The notes beneath the pieces were generated by a model. That model saw nothing but the letters and a program-made list of their open reading frames with translations, ran no database searches and had not been told where the DNA came from. DNA of 64,000 nucleotides from an uncultured Clostridia bacterium (GTDB lineage: Bacteria; Bacillota; Clostridia; TANB77; CAG-508), in the NCBI GenBank assembly GCA_949388605.1, contig CASKJV010000005.1, positions 1 through 64,000 on the forward strand. Direction: 5' to 3'. A program made the translations under genes and the position numbers. This document shows, piece after piece, positions 18,600 to 27,400 of the stretch (within the stretch, counting starts at the first letter, position 1; every line of letters begins with the position of its first letter).

Positions 18600-18697
18600 C
18601 ATTTGCATGTTTTAGGGTATCTCATATTTATAACTTTTGGTATTATATCACAATTTTATGTAAAACTCAAGCTTTCAATATATTTTCGAAAGCAAAA

Positions 18698-18728
18698 TTG
18701 ATAGATAATTAAAAATATATGTTATAAT
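18698..18728 (+). promoter_or_regulatory. Probable ispD promoter
   Basis: TTGATA and TATAAT with a 19-base spacer, about 30 bases before the start codon. The long spacer makes this less certain. An inverted repeat GCTTTC/GAAAGC overlaps the upstream side. Confidence 0.45.
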
Positions 18729-18759
18729 ATTTGTATTAGAATTTTAAGGAGGTTATTTA

Positions 18760-19434
18760 ATGACGACAACTGGTATAATATTAGTAGCAGGAAATAGTAC
18801 TAGATATAGAAAAAATATTAATAAAAATTTTGAAATTTTAGGTACTAAAATGGTATTTGAATATAGTTTAGATGCTTTTAATGAAAATGCCAATATAAAC
18901 AATATAATTATTGTTGCAAAAAAAGAAGAATCTAATATTATAGAAAATATAATAAAAAACAAGATTCTTAACAAAAACATCAAAATTGTTATTGGAGGTA
19001 ATTCAAGAATCGAATCTGTATGCAATGCACTTAATCAAACAACTTCAGATTTAGTTATTATTCAAGATGGAGCAAGACCTTTAATAAAGCAATCCTTTAT
19101 AAATAATTTATTGGAAACTATATTATTAGATAATGTATCTGGTGTATCGGTTGCAGTCAAAAGTAAAGATACTATAAAAATAACCAACAACAATAATTTT
19201 GTTCTATCTACCACTAATAGAAAAGCATCGTGGATTGTTCAAACACCTCAATGTTTTAATAGAAAGATTTTAGCTGATTGTTATAAAAAACTTTCTAATA
19301 TTGATTCTATAACTGATGATTGTACTATATTAGAAAATAATAATTATAAAGTAAAATTAATAGAGGGAGATTATACAAATATAAAAATCACCACACCTGA
19401 AGATATTTATATTGTATCAAACTTTATAAAATAA
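18760..19434 (+). CDS. ispD: 2-C-methyl-D-erythritol 4-phosphate cytidylyltransferase (IspD family)
   Basis: A 224-residue cytidylyltransferase. Motifs: LVAGNSTRYRKNINKNF (CTP-binding loop), IIQDGARPL near residue 100, QTPQCF near 160, ITDDCTILE near 186 and the terminal NIKITTPEDIYI. IspD makes CDP-methylerythritol in the MEP isoprenoid pathway. TarI-type enzymes share the fold, so ribitol-5-phosphate is a possible alternative substrate. AAGGAGGTTATTTA precedes the ATG. Monocistronic. Confidence 0.83.
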   Translation: MTTTGIILVAGNSTRYRKNINKNFEILGTKMVFEYSLDAFNENANINNIIIVAKKEESNIIENIIKNKILNKNIKIVIGGNSRIESVCNALNQTTSDLVIIQDGARPLIKQSFINNLLETILLDNVSGVSVAVKSKDTIKITNNNNFVLSTTNRKASWIVQTPQCFNRKILADCYKKLSNIDSITDDCTILENNNYKVKLIEGDYTNIKITTPEDIYIVSNFIK

Positions 19435-19557
19435 ATAACTTTCAATGTATATCTTAAAAAACAAATCAGAACTCTTTAAATTTATACAATATTTTAAATT
19501 TTATCTACATATTTTTATAAATTATACTATTACATTGCAAGTGCTTTATATAAGGGA

Positions 19558-19590
19558 AAGAACCTTATTCAGGATATGAACAAGGTTCTT
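19558..19590. terminator. Terminator after ispD
   Basis: AAGAACCTT and AAGGTTCTT enclose a 15-base loop, with TTTTTT following on the plus strand. It may also serve the convergent glycosyltransferase. Confidence 0.75.
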
Positions 19591-19649
19591 TTTTGGCTAA
19601 TTATTTAATTACAATATATAATTGAAAACATAATCTTTATGAATTTAAA

Positions 19650-20585
19650 TTAATAATGACCTGCAAATTTCTTTATTGCTTCCATATCCATATCCTGAAC
19701 AGCCTGCAGATATTCCTTTTCGTTATCATCAGCATATTTATCTATATACTGGTTTTGATACCATTTCGGATGAGCAGTATATACATAATCAATTATTTTA
19801 TCAATTGCTTCTTCAAGCATATTTCCTTCTCCTGCTCTTTTCATGCCAGCCATTAAAATATGATTAATTACCATAAATTCTAACTCAGCTTCATTCTGCT
19901 CATACAAATCATTTGTCTTAGCAAAATCTTCCATATCTGATACAGCATTTAACAAGTCAAACTGTGATTCGTCTGAAGTACCTACTAAAGATCCTGGCCG
20001 AATAAAATAATGGTATGTTGGTATAGTAGTTCTTACAAATTCTGGATACAACAACTGCATTTTTCCTGAGAAATTTAAATCTTCCCCAATCTTATAATTT
20101 CCAAAACTTAGTTCATGTTTTCTTAATGCTTCTAAGTCAAACATTCTAAGCCATACTGCTGGTGCTTTCATTAACTTTAGTTTCTCATCTGAAATAAGTT
20201 TTGTTTTTGTTGATTTTCCATCGATAGTTATATAATAGCCCGCAGATATTGAATGCTTATATCCATGCATCATCTTTACATGGCTTTCAACAAAATCTGC
20301 ATATACCAAGTCATCACTATCCATAAATGTTACATATTTTCCAGTCGCAACCGCTAATCCTGTATTTCTTGCTGCAGAAACTCCATTATTTTTCTGAAAG
20401 ATATATTTTACCCTTCTATCTTTCTCCGCCAAATTGCGAATAATTTCTCCACTATTGTCAACTGATCCATCGTCAACAAAAATAAATTCGCAATCTTTGT
20501 AAATCTGTACCCTTAAGGACCGTATAACGTTTTCCAAATACTTACTTGCATTATAAACAGGTACAATTACAGATACTTTTGACAT
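19650..20585 (-). CDS. Family 2 glycosyltransferase, probably transferred
   Basis: A 311-residue GT-A fold enzyme. It begins VSVIVPVYNASKYLENVIRS, has FVDDGSVDNSG near residue 35, and the DXD metal site is in FMDSDDLVYADF near 90. It is probably a wall or capsule glycan transferase using a nucleotide sugar. Like coaD2 it is richer in G+C than its neighbours and contains ordinary Arg CGG codons (ATA CGG TCC, ATT CGG CCA), so it looks recently acquired. No other polysaccharide genes are adjacent. RBS AAGGAGGAAATCTT. Confidence 0.85.
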   Translation of the reverse strand: MSKVSVIVPVYNASKYLENVIRSLRVQIYKDCEFIFVDDGSVDNSGEIIRNLAEKDRRVKYIFQKNNGVSAARNTGLAVATGKYVTFMDSDDLVYADFVESHVKMMHGYKHSISAGYYITIDGKSTKTKLISDEKLKLMKAPAVWLRMFDLEALRKHELSFGNYKIGEDLNFSGKMQLLYPEFVRTTIPTYHYFIRPGSLVGTSDESQFDLLNAVSDMEDFAKTNDLYEQNEAELEFMVINHILMAGMKRAGEGNMLEEAIDKIIDYVYTAHPKWYQNQYIDKYADDNEKEYLQAVQDMDMEAIKKFAGHY

Positions 20586-20665
20586 AAGATTTCCTCCTTA
20601 AAATTGTTTATTAACATTGTTAGTTGCATCTTACTTCATAAAATATTATATTTCGTTTTTTCCCC

Positions 20666-20710
20666 TTTCTAAAATTAACAATATAATTTCTATATTGTTA
20701 ATTTTAGAAA
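20666..20710. repeat. Perfect 20-bp inverted repeat
   Basis: TTTCTAAAATTAACAATATA and its exact complement around ATTTC. It lies 80 bases upstream of the glycosyltransferase, without a T-run, so it is more likely an operator, a mini-inverted-repeat element or a boundary of the acquired gene than a terminator. Confidence 0.7.
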
Positions 20711-20825
20711 TATAACTAGTACAAATTCCTTTCTATTATATATTAATTTACATAAAAAATCAACCATTTTACTGATTGTTATTCATATCTATTCTGTTCT
20801 ATTATTTTGAACATAAACGTCGTTG

Positions 20826-20934
20826 GAGCGAATAACCAGAAGTATAGTTTCTAGTTACTCGCTGTTTATTTAGTTTTGTTTATGTTTTTATGTAAGGTGT
20901 TGACAGGTTTGTTGACAAAAATGTAAATTAACTA
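20826..20934. repeat. Direct repeat A of the accessory island
   Basis: About 105 bases that recur at 26307-26412 in the same orientation. The element starts TGGAGCGAATAACC, forms a hairpin with TTCTAGTTACTCGCTG, and continues through GTAAGGTGTTGACAGG to TTGTTGACAAAA. It overlaps the 3' end of the KAP NTPase gene. Confidence 0.65.
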
Positions 20935-22847
20935 CTTACAAACTTTAATTTTTCATTTAAATTATCTATTAAATATTCAAAATTTAATTTTTGTGTTTTT
21001 CTCTGTTCTGTTTTTACTAAATCTTCTAATTCTGTAATCAATAACTTAACTATTTCAACTTCATCTTTTGAAATATCCATATTATAAATTACTTTTCTAA
21101 AGGCAACTATATCTTTGGTTTTAGAAATTCTAAATACATCTATTAAATTATTTATATTTAATTCCAAAAATAATTTTATATTATTTCTATAAGAATTTCT
21201 AGATAAAAAATATGATTTAAAATTTTGCCCCCAATTTTCTTCTCCATTTATTATGTCATTAAGATTTTTTCTTATTTTTATACTCACAGTAGTATTTAAA
21301 GTTTCCTCTAACTCTTTTATAATTTGATTATATTCTTTTCTAATTTCTGCATTTTGAATATTAAATCCACTATAAAACAAATCATCTTGTAAAGTATGCT
21401 CTTGATTTATCTCTTTTAAATTTATTTTCATTAAATTGATACATTTACTTATTTCTAATTCTGTTATACCTAAATTTTTAATTATTAGTAATACATATAC
21501 AATTTTAGGGTAATCAACTTTATTGTATTCCTTATTTTTTAACTTATTATATACTTCATCAATATATTTTATTATTTCATCATCTTCGAGCTCAAAATAA
21601 TGATTTTTAAGTATATATACAGGCTCATCAATATTAGTTTCAATTTTGGAATTTATTTCTTTTGAATACTCTTTTAAACACCTATTAACACTTTCATAAT
21701 CTACTCTTTCTGTAAGTATCATATCGTCAATAAACCTAAATTTATGCTGTTCATATTGCAAATCATACTCCGCATTTCCAGTCCAATTATATATTTCATC
21801 TTCTTTCTTTTTTTTAATATACGCTTCCAATAAGTAAAGCAATATCGATGTTAATATTTTTTCATAATTATTATCTGTTTTTATATCATATTCTTCTAAT
21901 TTATTTGTAATTTCTTCAAACTTCTCTATAACCAATTTTAATGTTCTAACATTATTATGATTTTCATAGTTCATCTTTCTAGCAATTTCTTTTGCATTAT
22001 TATCTAATATTGTTTTAGATAACTTGCATTCTAACTTTCTACTAAGCTCCCTACTTATTTGTTCTATATTAGGTAAATAGTATATTTCCTTGCCTATTAC
22101 TTTTTCTTTAATTTCCTTATACATAATATCTTCTGAAAACAATTCTAAAACTCTGTTATCTAATATATTTTTTTCTATACTATCATCTTGTGTATTTTTC
22201 ACTTTCCCAAAAGTACTGGCATATTGTGCAAAATCTTTTTCATATTGTGAATATATTTGTTTATTATACGGTTTTACTGCTAAATATTTCAACTCCAAAT
22301 TATTCATTTTTTTACTTTTAGAAATCTCTTTTTGATTAGCAATTATAATAACTTTATTATTTTTATTTTCTATATATTCATTAATATAACCTAATATAAC
22401 ATTAATTTCTAAATTACATCTTTCTAAATCATCAAATATTATAATATGATTATCTACATCTTGTAATTTACATAATAGTTTTTTTACATCAATAGTTCCA
22501 ACAATTTCATTTATAGACTTAGGAATAGCTTTATTAATTAAACTACTAATACTATCTATATTATTAAATGTATTTGCTAATAATTTTCCATATTTTGGAT
22601 GTGCTTTTTCCAATATACTTTCTGTTATTTTATTATCAATTTCTTTTTTCTTTGTAATTCCATACAAGGAAACTTTTGAAAACGCCTTGTTATCTTGTTC
22701 CAAATATTTAATAAATACATTGTTTATAAAATATGTTTTACCAGTTCCCCAGTCTCCATCAATTAAAATAGCATATTCTGTTTTTGCCATATTTATATAT
22801 TTTTTTAAAATTGTCATTATTTCTTCATCATTTAAATAATTTATCAC
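20928..22847 (-). CDS. KAP-family P-loop NTPase
   Basis: A large NTPase of about 639 residues. The Walker A motif GDWGTGKT is near residue 31 and Walker B is IIIFDDLERC near 140, followed by the KAP-type NQKEISKSKK. The C-terminal 350 residues are helical and unfamiliar. KAP NTPases are a mobile, often membrane-associated or phage-defence-linked group. I start at the GTG at 22847 because GAGGAG lies just before it; the ORF extends five codons further through that RBS. It sits between a direct repeat and a remnant of a DpnII-type endonuclease gene. Confidence 0.78.
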   Translation of the reverse strand: MINYLNDEEIMTILKKYINMAKTEYAILIDGDWGTGKTYFINNVFIKYLEQDNKAFSKVSLYGITKKKEIDNKITESILEKAHPKYGKLLANTFNNIDSISSLINKAIPKSINEIVGTIDVKKLLCKLQDVDNHIIIFDDLERCNLEINVILGYINEYIENKNNKVIIIANQKEISKSKKMNNLELKYLAVKPYNKQIYSQYEKDFAQYASTFGKVKNTQDDSIEKNILDNRVLELFSEDIMYKEIKEKVIGKEIYYLPNIEQISRELSRKLECKLSKTILDNNAKEIARKMNYENHNNVRTLKLVIEKFEEITNKLEEYDIKTDNNYEKILTSILLYLLEAYIKKKKEDEIYNWTGNAEYDLQYEQHKFRFIDDMILTERVDYESVNRCLKEYSKEINSKIETNIDEPVYILKNHYFELEDDEIIKYIDEVYNKLKNKEYNKVDYPKIVYVLLIIKNLGITELEISKCINLMKINLKEINQEHTLQDDLFYSGFNIQNAEIRKEYNQIIKELEETLNTTVSIKIRKNLNDIINGEENWGQNFKSYFLSRNSYRNNIKLFLELNINNLIDVFRISKTKDIVAFRKVIYNMDISKDEVEIVKLLITELEDLVKTEQRKTQKLNFEYLIDNLNEKLKFVSS

Positions 22848-22916
22848 AATTTTGCTCCTCACTTATTAATACAAATAAAATTGAACATCATTTACTTTTG
22901 TTTATTTTTACACTAT

Positions 22917-23094
22917 TTAAATACTTCTTTCATTATTCCATTTTTCATATCATTAATATTATATAAATTTTCCATAACATCAAAAGTTTCCTTTAAATTA
23001 TTTTTTGCTGAAAACCAACCAATTCCGTCAGTGAACCAAGCAAATTCAAATCCCTCAACTTTTTTCGCTTCTTCTGAAATCATTTTATAGTAAG
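22917..23094 (-). pseudogene. C-terminal remnant of a DpnII-type restriction endonuclease
   Basis: About 178 bases closely match the 3' end of the truncated endonuclease gene at 27401-27820, with the same encoded stretch around EGFEFAWFTDGIGWFSAKNN and the terminal NINDMKNGIMKEV region. There is no start and no upstream half. It lies about 70 bases upstream of the KAP gene, just as the other copy precedes the DUF2806-like gene. Nothing recognisable is present in 23095-23232. Confidence 0.8.
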
Positions 23095-23232
23095 TATTGA
23101 TTTATTTGTACTATAAGCTGTGTTTTTCCTCCAGCCCATTTTACAAAAGGTTTTATCTTTTCCAAATTTTACCCCCATAAAGTTATATTTTGACAAATTA
23201 TTTATATCACATTTTTGTCTATAATTAAATAG

Positions 23233-23259
23233 AAATATTAATTTAATCAAAAATTATAT
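23233..23259. repeat. 27-base direct repeat at left side of the IS
   Basis: AAATATTAATTTAATCAAAA plus ATTATAT is repeated exactly at 24420-24446 on the other side of the IS. It is the apparent target duplication, much longer than usual. Confidence 0.85.
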
Positions 23260-24419
23260 GTAGGTTAGTCAAACATATGTCACACTTTTTTGAAATTTAT
23301 ATACTTTGAGTACCTTATATTGTTACTGACGATTCTTCTTGACTTTTATATCTTTTTAGGAACTCGTTGGGGCTCAGCCATCCCAACGGTCTCATTGGAA
23401 AATTATTATATTCTTTTCTCCAATCTTTCCCTCGATTTCTTAAATCTTCTAAACTATAAAATATTTTTTTATAATAAAATCTTTCTTGATCTTTTCTATG
23501 ACTTCTTTCTACTTTTCCATTTTCTTTTGGTGTATATGGTTTTATTTTTCTATGTTTTATATCTAATTTCTCTAATGTCGTTTCAAACATTGTTTTTTGT
23601 TTTCTACTTGATTTATTCCAACTTAATCGATTTGTAAATTCAAATCCATTATCTGTTTGTATTGTTTTTATTTTAAATGGGTAATACTTTACTACTTTTT
23701 TTGCAAATTCACTAGACATATATGTACTATGCTCATTTGTAAACCATGTATATCTTATTCTTGTATATTCATCTATTGCTGTATATTGATAAAATTTTTC
23801 TCCTTTTTCTTGTAATTATTTTGTTAAACATGCTGTTGGTACGTATTTTACATCTATTTGTACTTTTTCTCCTGGATATGTTACTGGTATTATTTCTATT
23901 TTTTCTTGCTCTTTTGCTTTACTTGGTGCCTTTTCATATATTCCTAATCTTTGTAATACATGGTACAATCCTTGTATTGTTCTTGTATATCCTACTTCTC
24001 GTAATTTTACCCATAATACTACTAACCCTGTTTCTTTATTATTTCTTTTATTATTTCTTTTATAATTTCTTTTATAATTTCTTATAAGTTCTATTTCTTT
24101 ATCTGTGTGTTGATTTGGATGGCTATGCGGTCGTCTTGATTTATCCTTTAAACTTTCTATATTTCCATCATATCTTTCTCTCCACCTATATATCGTTTTC
24201 GGCCATTCATTAAATTGAATTGATGCTTTTTTTACTCCATATTTATAAGAATATTTCACTACAGACTGTTTATATTTCATTTTTTGTGTTATACTTTTAT
24301 TCATAAGAGAGTGCCTCCTTGATACGTTTATTTTTGGTCATTTAAACAATATCATTTCTGGTACTCTCTTTCAATATTTTATTTTCAATTTACTTGTGAC
24401 ATATCTATTTTAAACCTAT
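23260..24419 (-). mobile_element. IS481/IS3-like insertion sequence, ~1.16 kb
   Basis: The element is bounded by imperfect terminal inverted repeats: left GTAGGTTAGTCAAAC then ATATGTCACA; right (complement) ATAGGTTTAAAATAG then ATATGTCACA. It carries one transposase gene interrupted by a stop codon. A second copy is cut by the left edge of the window at 1-52. Exact 27-base direct repeats flank it. Confidence 0.85.
23315..24304 (-). pseudogene. DDE (rve) transposase with one nonsense codon
   Basis: About 330 codons in a single frame. An N-terminal helix-turn-helix region (KKASIQFNEWPKTIYRWRER) is followed by the integrase core with catalytic D in QIDVKY, D in IQTDNGFEF and E in PKENGKVERSHR. 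A TAA at 23816-23818 splits the frame after ACLTK; no base is gained or lost, and both parts are in the same phase. The copy is therefore probably inactive by itself. A short A/G-rich tandem repeat in the middle encodes YKRNYKRNNKRNNK. Confidence 0.85.
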
Positions 24420-24446
24420 AAATATTAATTTAATCAAAAATTATAT
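24420..24446. repeat. 27-base direct repeat at right side of the IS
   Basis: Exact partner of 23233-23259. It contains the stop codon and last codons of the neighbouring 219-residue gene, so that gene remains intact after the insertion. Confidence 0.85.
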
Positions 24447-25089
24447 TACAAAATTTTTCTCCTAAAGAACTTACTGTCCTACAAGTATTAATGGTACCTT
24501 CCTTTAAATCTCTATAAGTTGGTGGTTTAAAAGCTATACCTATTAAGCCAAGAGAATATAATCTTTCTATTCTAAAATTATCATCTCTATTTTTTAAAAT
24601 ATCTACATTTTCAATTCTTACTTTTTTTAATAACATTAAATCTTGAATAAATAGTCTATTTAAAATTTCTGAAAATTCACAAAATTCATTCCAACTAATT
24701 TTACTGTAAACATATGATTTAAAAATTTTCGATAACAATATTGATTTTTCTCTATCAATATTATTATTTAATATAGTCAAAACTCTTCCTAATTCTTCTT
24801 CACATTTCTTCTCATCTTTTCTTATTTTTTCAATATATTCATTTACTAATTTTTCATTTATTTCTCCGTTATTAAATTCATTTATAAATGTTAATGTCTG
24901 CTTTAATAAATTTCTATCATAAATATTTTTGCCAATCTTTAATACACTAGTTATTGAACTTACAATTGGAAGTTCTTTTAAAACGCCATCATTTATAAAA
25001 GCATCTATTCCCAATTCTGAATAGTCCATTAAAGGTTCTTTTATATTATTAACTAATGATTTACTAAAATCTTCTGTTAATTTATCCAT
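24430..25089 (-). CDS. Hypothetical 219-residue protein of the accessory island
   Basis: I do not recognise this protein. It is mostly helical, with a hydrophobic stretch LPIVSSITSVLKIGKNIYD near residue 40 that recurs in a widespread bacterial family of unknown function, then a charged middle part and LYSLGLIGIAFKPPTYRDLK near the end. No catalytic motif and no clear transmembrane helix. GTAGGAGCC supports the start. It is separated from the KAP gene by the IS and may belong with the neighbouring defence-like genes. Confidence 0.65.
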   Translation of the reverse strand: MDKLTEDFSKSLVNNIKEPLMDYSELGIDAFINDGVLKELPIVSSITSVLKIGKNIYDRNLLKQTLTFINEFNNGEINEKLVNEYIEKIRKDEKKCEEELGRVLTILNNNIDREKSILLSKIFKSYVYSKISWNEFCEFSEILNRLFIQDLMLLKKVRIENVDILKNRDDNFRIERLYSLGLIGIAFKPPTYRDLKEGTINTCRTVSSLGEKFCNIIFD

Positions 25090-25624
25090 TTTTTGGCTCC
25101 TACATAAATCTTTTTTATTAGTTTATATCACAAAATCGTAGAGCTTTCAATTATCATTTTCACTTAAAACTCTCAATTTATATATCAAATTCAATACTTT
25201 ATAAAAATTTTTATCTTAATTTTTTCTTTATATTTCAATACTTTTCAGTCAAATGTTGCGTCAGACGCACAATTTTGTGATTTTGGGCATTTTTCTTCGA
25301 TTTTTACTGTTTTTCTATCAAAAAGTGCCTCAAAAATCGTGTTTTTTACTTAAAAATGTGCGTACAGTGCACATTTTGTTGCGTAGGACGCACATTTGAC
25401 CTTTTTGCATTGGTTACATAAAAATGTTATTCTTGTATTGTAATCGCAAATAATTCAAATTTATATAGATTTCTTATAAGAAAATATAAAAGATATAATA
25501 TATGCGTGATTATTAGATAACTTATAAAGAGATACTTAAAAGAAAAATTGTTTAGTCAATTTTTCACTTTCATTTTGAAAAATGCTTATTTTATGCGGTT
25601 TACAGTGACACAGCAAAACAAAAA
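25090..25624. other. Gene-free region with three related palindromes
   Basis: No supported gene. Between about 25254 and 25398 a locally GC-richer stretch has TGCGTC-A-GACGCA (25257-25269), GTGCGTACAGTGCAC (about 25359-25373) and TGCGT-AGG-ACGCA (about 25380-25392), each next to AAATG/CATTT or ACAATTTT/AAAATGTG. Together they could fold into one larger structure. An ORF reading through 25548-25838 on the plus strand is antisense to tRNA genes and is not coding. Confidence 0.5.
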
Positions 25625-25648
25625 AATAAAGGCTAAAACGCCTTTATT
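25625..25648 (-). terminator. Terminator of the tRNA-Gly cluster
   Basis: On the minus strand AATAAAGGC-GTTTTA-GCCTTTATT is followed by TTTTTTG, directly after the CCA of the last tRNA. Confidence 0.85.
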
Positions 25649-25721
25649 GGAGCGGGTAGTGGGAATCGAACCCACGAGGCCAGGTCGGAAGCATGGAATT
25701 TTACCACTAAATTATACCCGC
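25648..25721 (-). tRNA. Divergent tRNA-Gly, anticodon loop CTTCCGA (possible four-base UCCG anticodon)
   Basis: Acceptor GCGGGTA/TACCCGC, D arm ATTT...AAAT with GG in the loop, T arm GTGGG-TTCGATT-CCCAC, discriminator T and an encoded CCA. The anticodon arm is CCATG-CTTCCGA-CCTGG: position 30-40 is a T/C mismatch and position 37 is G, whereas the two neighbouring tRNA-Gly genes have a perfect stem and A37. With U34-C35-C36-G37 this tRNA can form four Watson-Crick pairs with CGGA. Three nearby genes need exactly CGGA or CGGT read as Gly. It could alternatively be an ordinary but degenerate GGA-reading tRNA-Gly. Confidence 0.85.
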
Positions 25722-25806
25722 AAATTTATATTTATATTATACACAATAGAAAAAATTTTTTCAAGTATTAAAAAATTAACTCCACACTTGTGTATGGAGC
25801 TTTCTC

Positions 25807-25880
<74 letters not shown>

Positions 25881-25915
25881 GTTATTTATTTGGAAATTGT
25901 AAGTTGAAATATTAT

Positions 25916-25989
<74 letters not shown>

Positions 25990-26143
25990 ATTATTTCCTC
26001 TGACAAGTATAAATTATAATGTATTTAAGAATGTTTGTCAAGTATTTTTAAAATTTTTTTTATACTATTTTTGAACTGAATTCTATTTCTTGTGTTACTA
26101 TTTTGTTGGGACATAATTAAAACATTAAATATTTAATGAAATA

Positions 26144-26174
26144 AGCCATATAAAGACAATGTCCTTATATGGCT
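26144..26174. terminator. Hairpin upstream of the tRNA cluster
   Basis: AGCCATATAAAGAC pairs with GTCCTTATATGGCT around a 3-base loop, with TTATTT following on the minus strand. It could end transcription of the DUF2806-like gene, about 260 bases upstream. The rest of 25990-26435 shows no intact gene. Confidence 0.6.
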
Positions 26175-26306
26175 CTATGTTTTATCAGTTACTATTTACA
26201 ACTTCAAAAATCCAATGATTACCACCTAGTAAATTAAAAAAAACTCATTTTTCGGTACATTTACGGACATATTAAATTCATAAATTTTTGAAAAATAAGC
26301 TTATGG

Positions 26307-26412
26307 TGGAGCGGGTAATCGGAAGTAAGTTTTCTGGTCACTCGCTGTTTGTTTTGTTTTCTTTGTATTTTTAGGTAAGTTGTTGACTGGTCTGTTTACA
26401 AAATTATAGATA
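26307..26412. repeat. Direct repeat B of the accessory island
   Basis: Counterpart of 20826-20934, same orientation. It begins TGGAGCGGGTAATCGG, and its first 11 bases equal the 3' end (with CCA complement) of the divergent tRNA-Gly. Then come TTTTCTGGTCACTCGCTG and TTGTTGACTGG. The island genes lie between the two repeats; the resemblance to a tRNA end suggests an attachment-site origin. Confidence 0.6.
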
Positions 26413-26435
26413 TTTTTAAAACATACATTCATCTT

Positions 26436-27383
26436 TTACAATAAATCTTTTGTCTCATCATAATTTATATTTTTTCCTTCAATACTTTCAATTTTATATA
26501 CCCTGCATTGTCCATTATTAATTTTTAATTTATTGAAAAGTTCAAAAAAATACTCATTATTACATTTCGTATATTTTTTCATTAAATTTCCAATTTGTTT
26601 CCCACTTTCTGTTATTGTATAAATCTGAAAAGAAATTTTTCCTTGAATAACAAAAACTATTTCATCAGTAACCAACTTTTCATCCTCTAATATTTGTTGC
26701 ACAAAATCATTTAATCTAATTAGTCCACAATCATCTAACTTTAATAAATCATCAAAAGAAATGTTATATTTTTCAAGTAAATCTACATCGTTATAAATTG
26801 ATGGTCCCTCTAATGAGAAAATCATAAAAGGAACTAATTTAGAATATAAGTTTGCCTCATATGTTGTAATATTTTTTATGGTATTTAAAGTTCTCAATGT
26901 ATATGTATTAGGTTGTTTTATTTCTCCTGCTAATATCTTAGCCCAAAGCTTTTGCATATATTCATCACTAATTTCTCCTGCCATATCGAAAAATTGATAA
27001 ATCCAATCTACGTTAACTGGCTCTGCAGTTACTTTTTCTTCTTTTTCTAACAAACTGTAAGTTTCACCAATAATAGTTTCAATATTTTGTTGCTTTCTAA
27101 ATTCTCTATAAAGCACCCTGTTCCCAGTCCTTTTTATTAGTTCATCAATATCTGTTGATTCGATAGAAATTTTACCATTATCATATTTAATTGGCAAATC
27201 TATATTATCTGTAATACTTTCACCTATTATTTTTATTTCATCTCTTTTAGCTTTTGCCATTCTTTTTATATGAATAGGCTCATATACTTTACCTATACCA
27301 TTACTTACAGTTTCTATTAGCTTAGTTGCTGGTTCTTCTAGCCCAAATATATCTGTAATTTCTAATTCTTTAATATCACTCAT
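26436..27383 (-). CDS. DUF2806-like protein
   Basis: A 315-residue protein of unknown function. Its central signature, VDWIYQFFDMAGEISDEYM followed by QKLWAKILAGEI and a TYTLRTLNTIKN segment, matches my recollection of DUF2806 proteins, a family common in islands near restriction and defence genes. The N-terminus is acidic; the C-terminal third has an ITESGKQIGNLMKKY stretch as in winged-helix-like sensor domains. It follows the truncated DpnII-type gene by 17 bases, so the two are co-transcribed. RBS TTAGGAGTATAATT. Confidence 0.72.
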   Translation of the reverse strand: MSDIKELEITDIFGLEEPATKLIETVSNGIGKVYEPIHIKRMAKAKRDEIKIIGESITDNIDLPIKYDNGKISIESTDIDELIKRTGNRVLYREFRKQQNIETIIGETYSLLEKEEKVTAEPVNVDWIYQFFDMAGEISDEYMQKLWAKILAGEIKQPNTYTLRTLNTIKNITTYEANLYSKLVPFMIFSLEGPSIYNDVDLLEKYNISFDDLLKLDDCGLIRLNDFVQQILEDEKLVTDEIVFVIQGKISFQIYTITESGKQIGNLMKKYTKCNNEYFFELFNKLKINNGQCRVYKIESIEGKNINYDETKDLL

Positions 27384-27400
27384 AATTATACTCCTAATAA

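Noticed and set aside
23315-24304. Split transposase as a fourth CGG frameshift
   Set aside because: Both halves are in the same frame, separated by a TAA, and there is no CGG at the break; it is a simple nonsense change.
26307-26350. Fourth tRNA in repeat B
   Set aside because: Only the terminal 11 bases match a tRNA-Gly; no D arm, anticodon arm or T arm can be folded.
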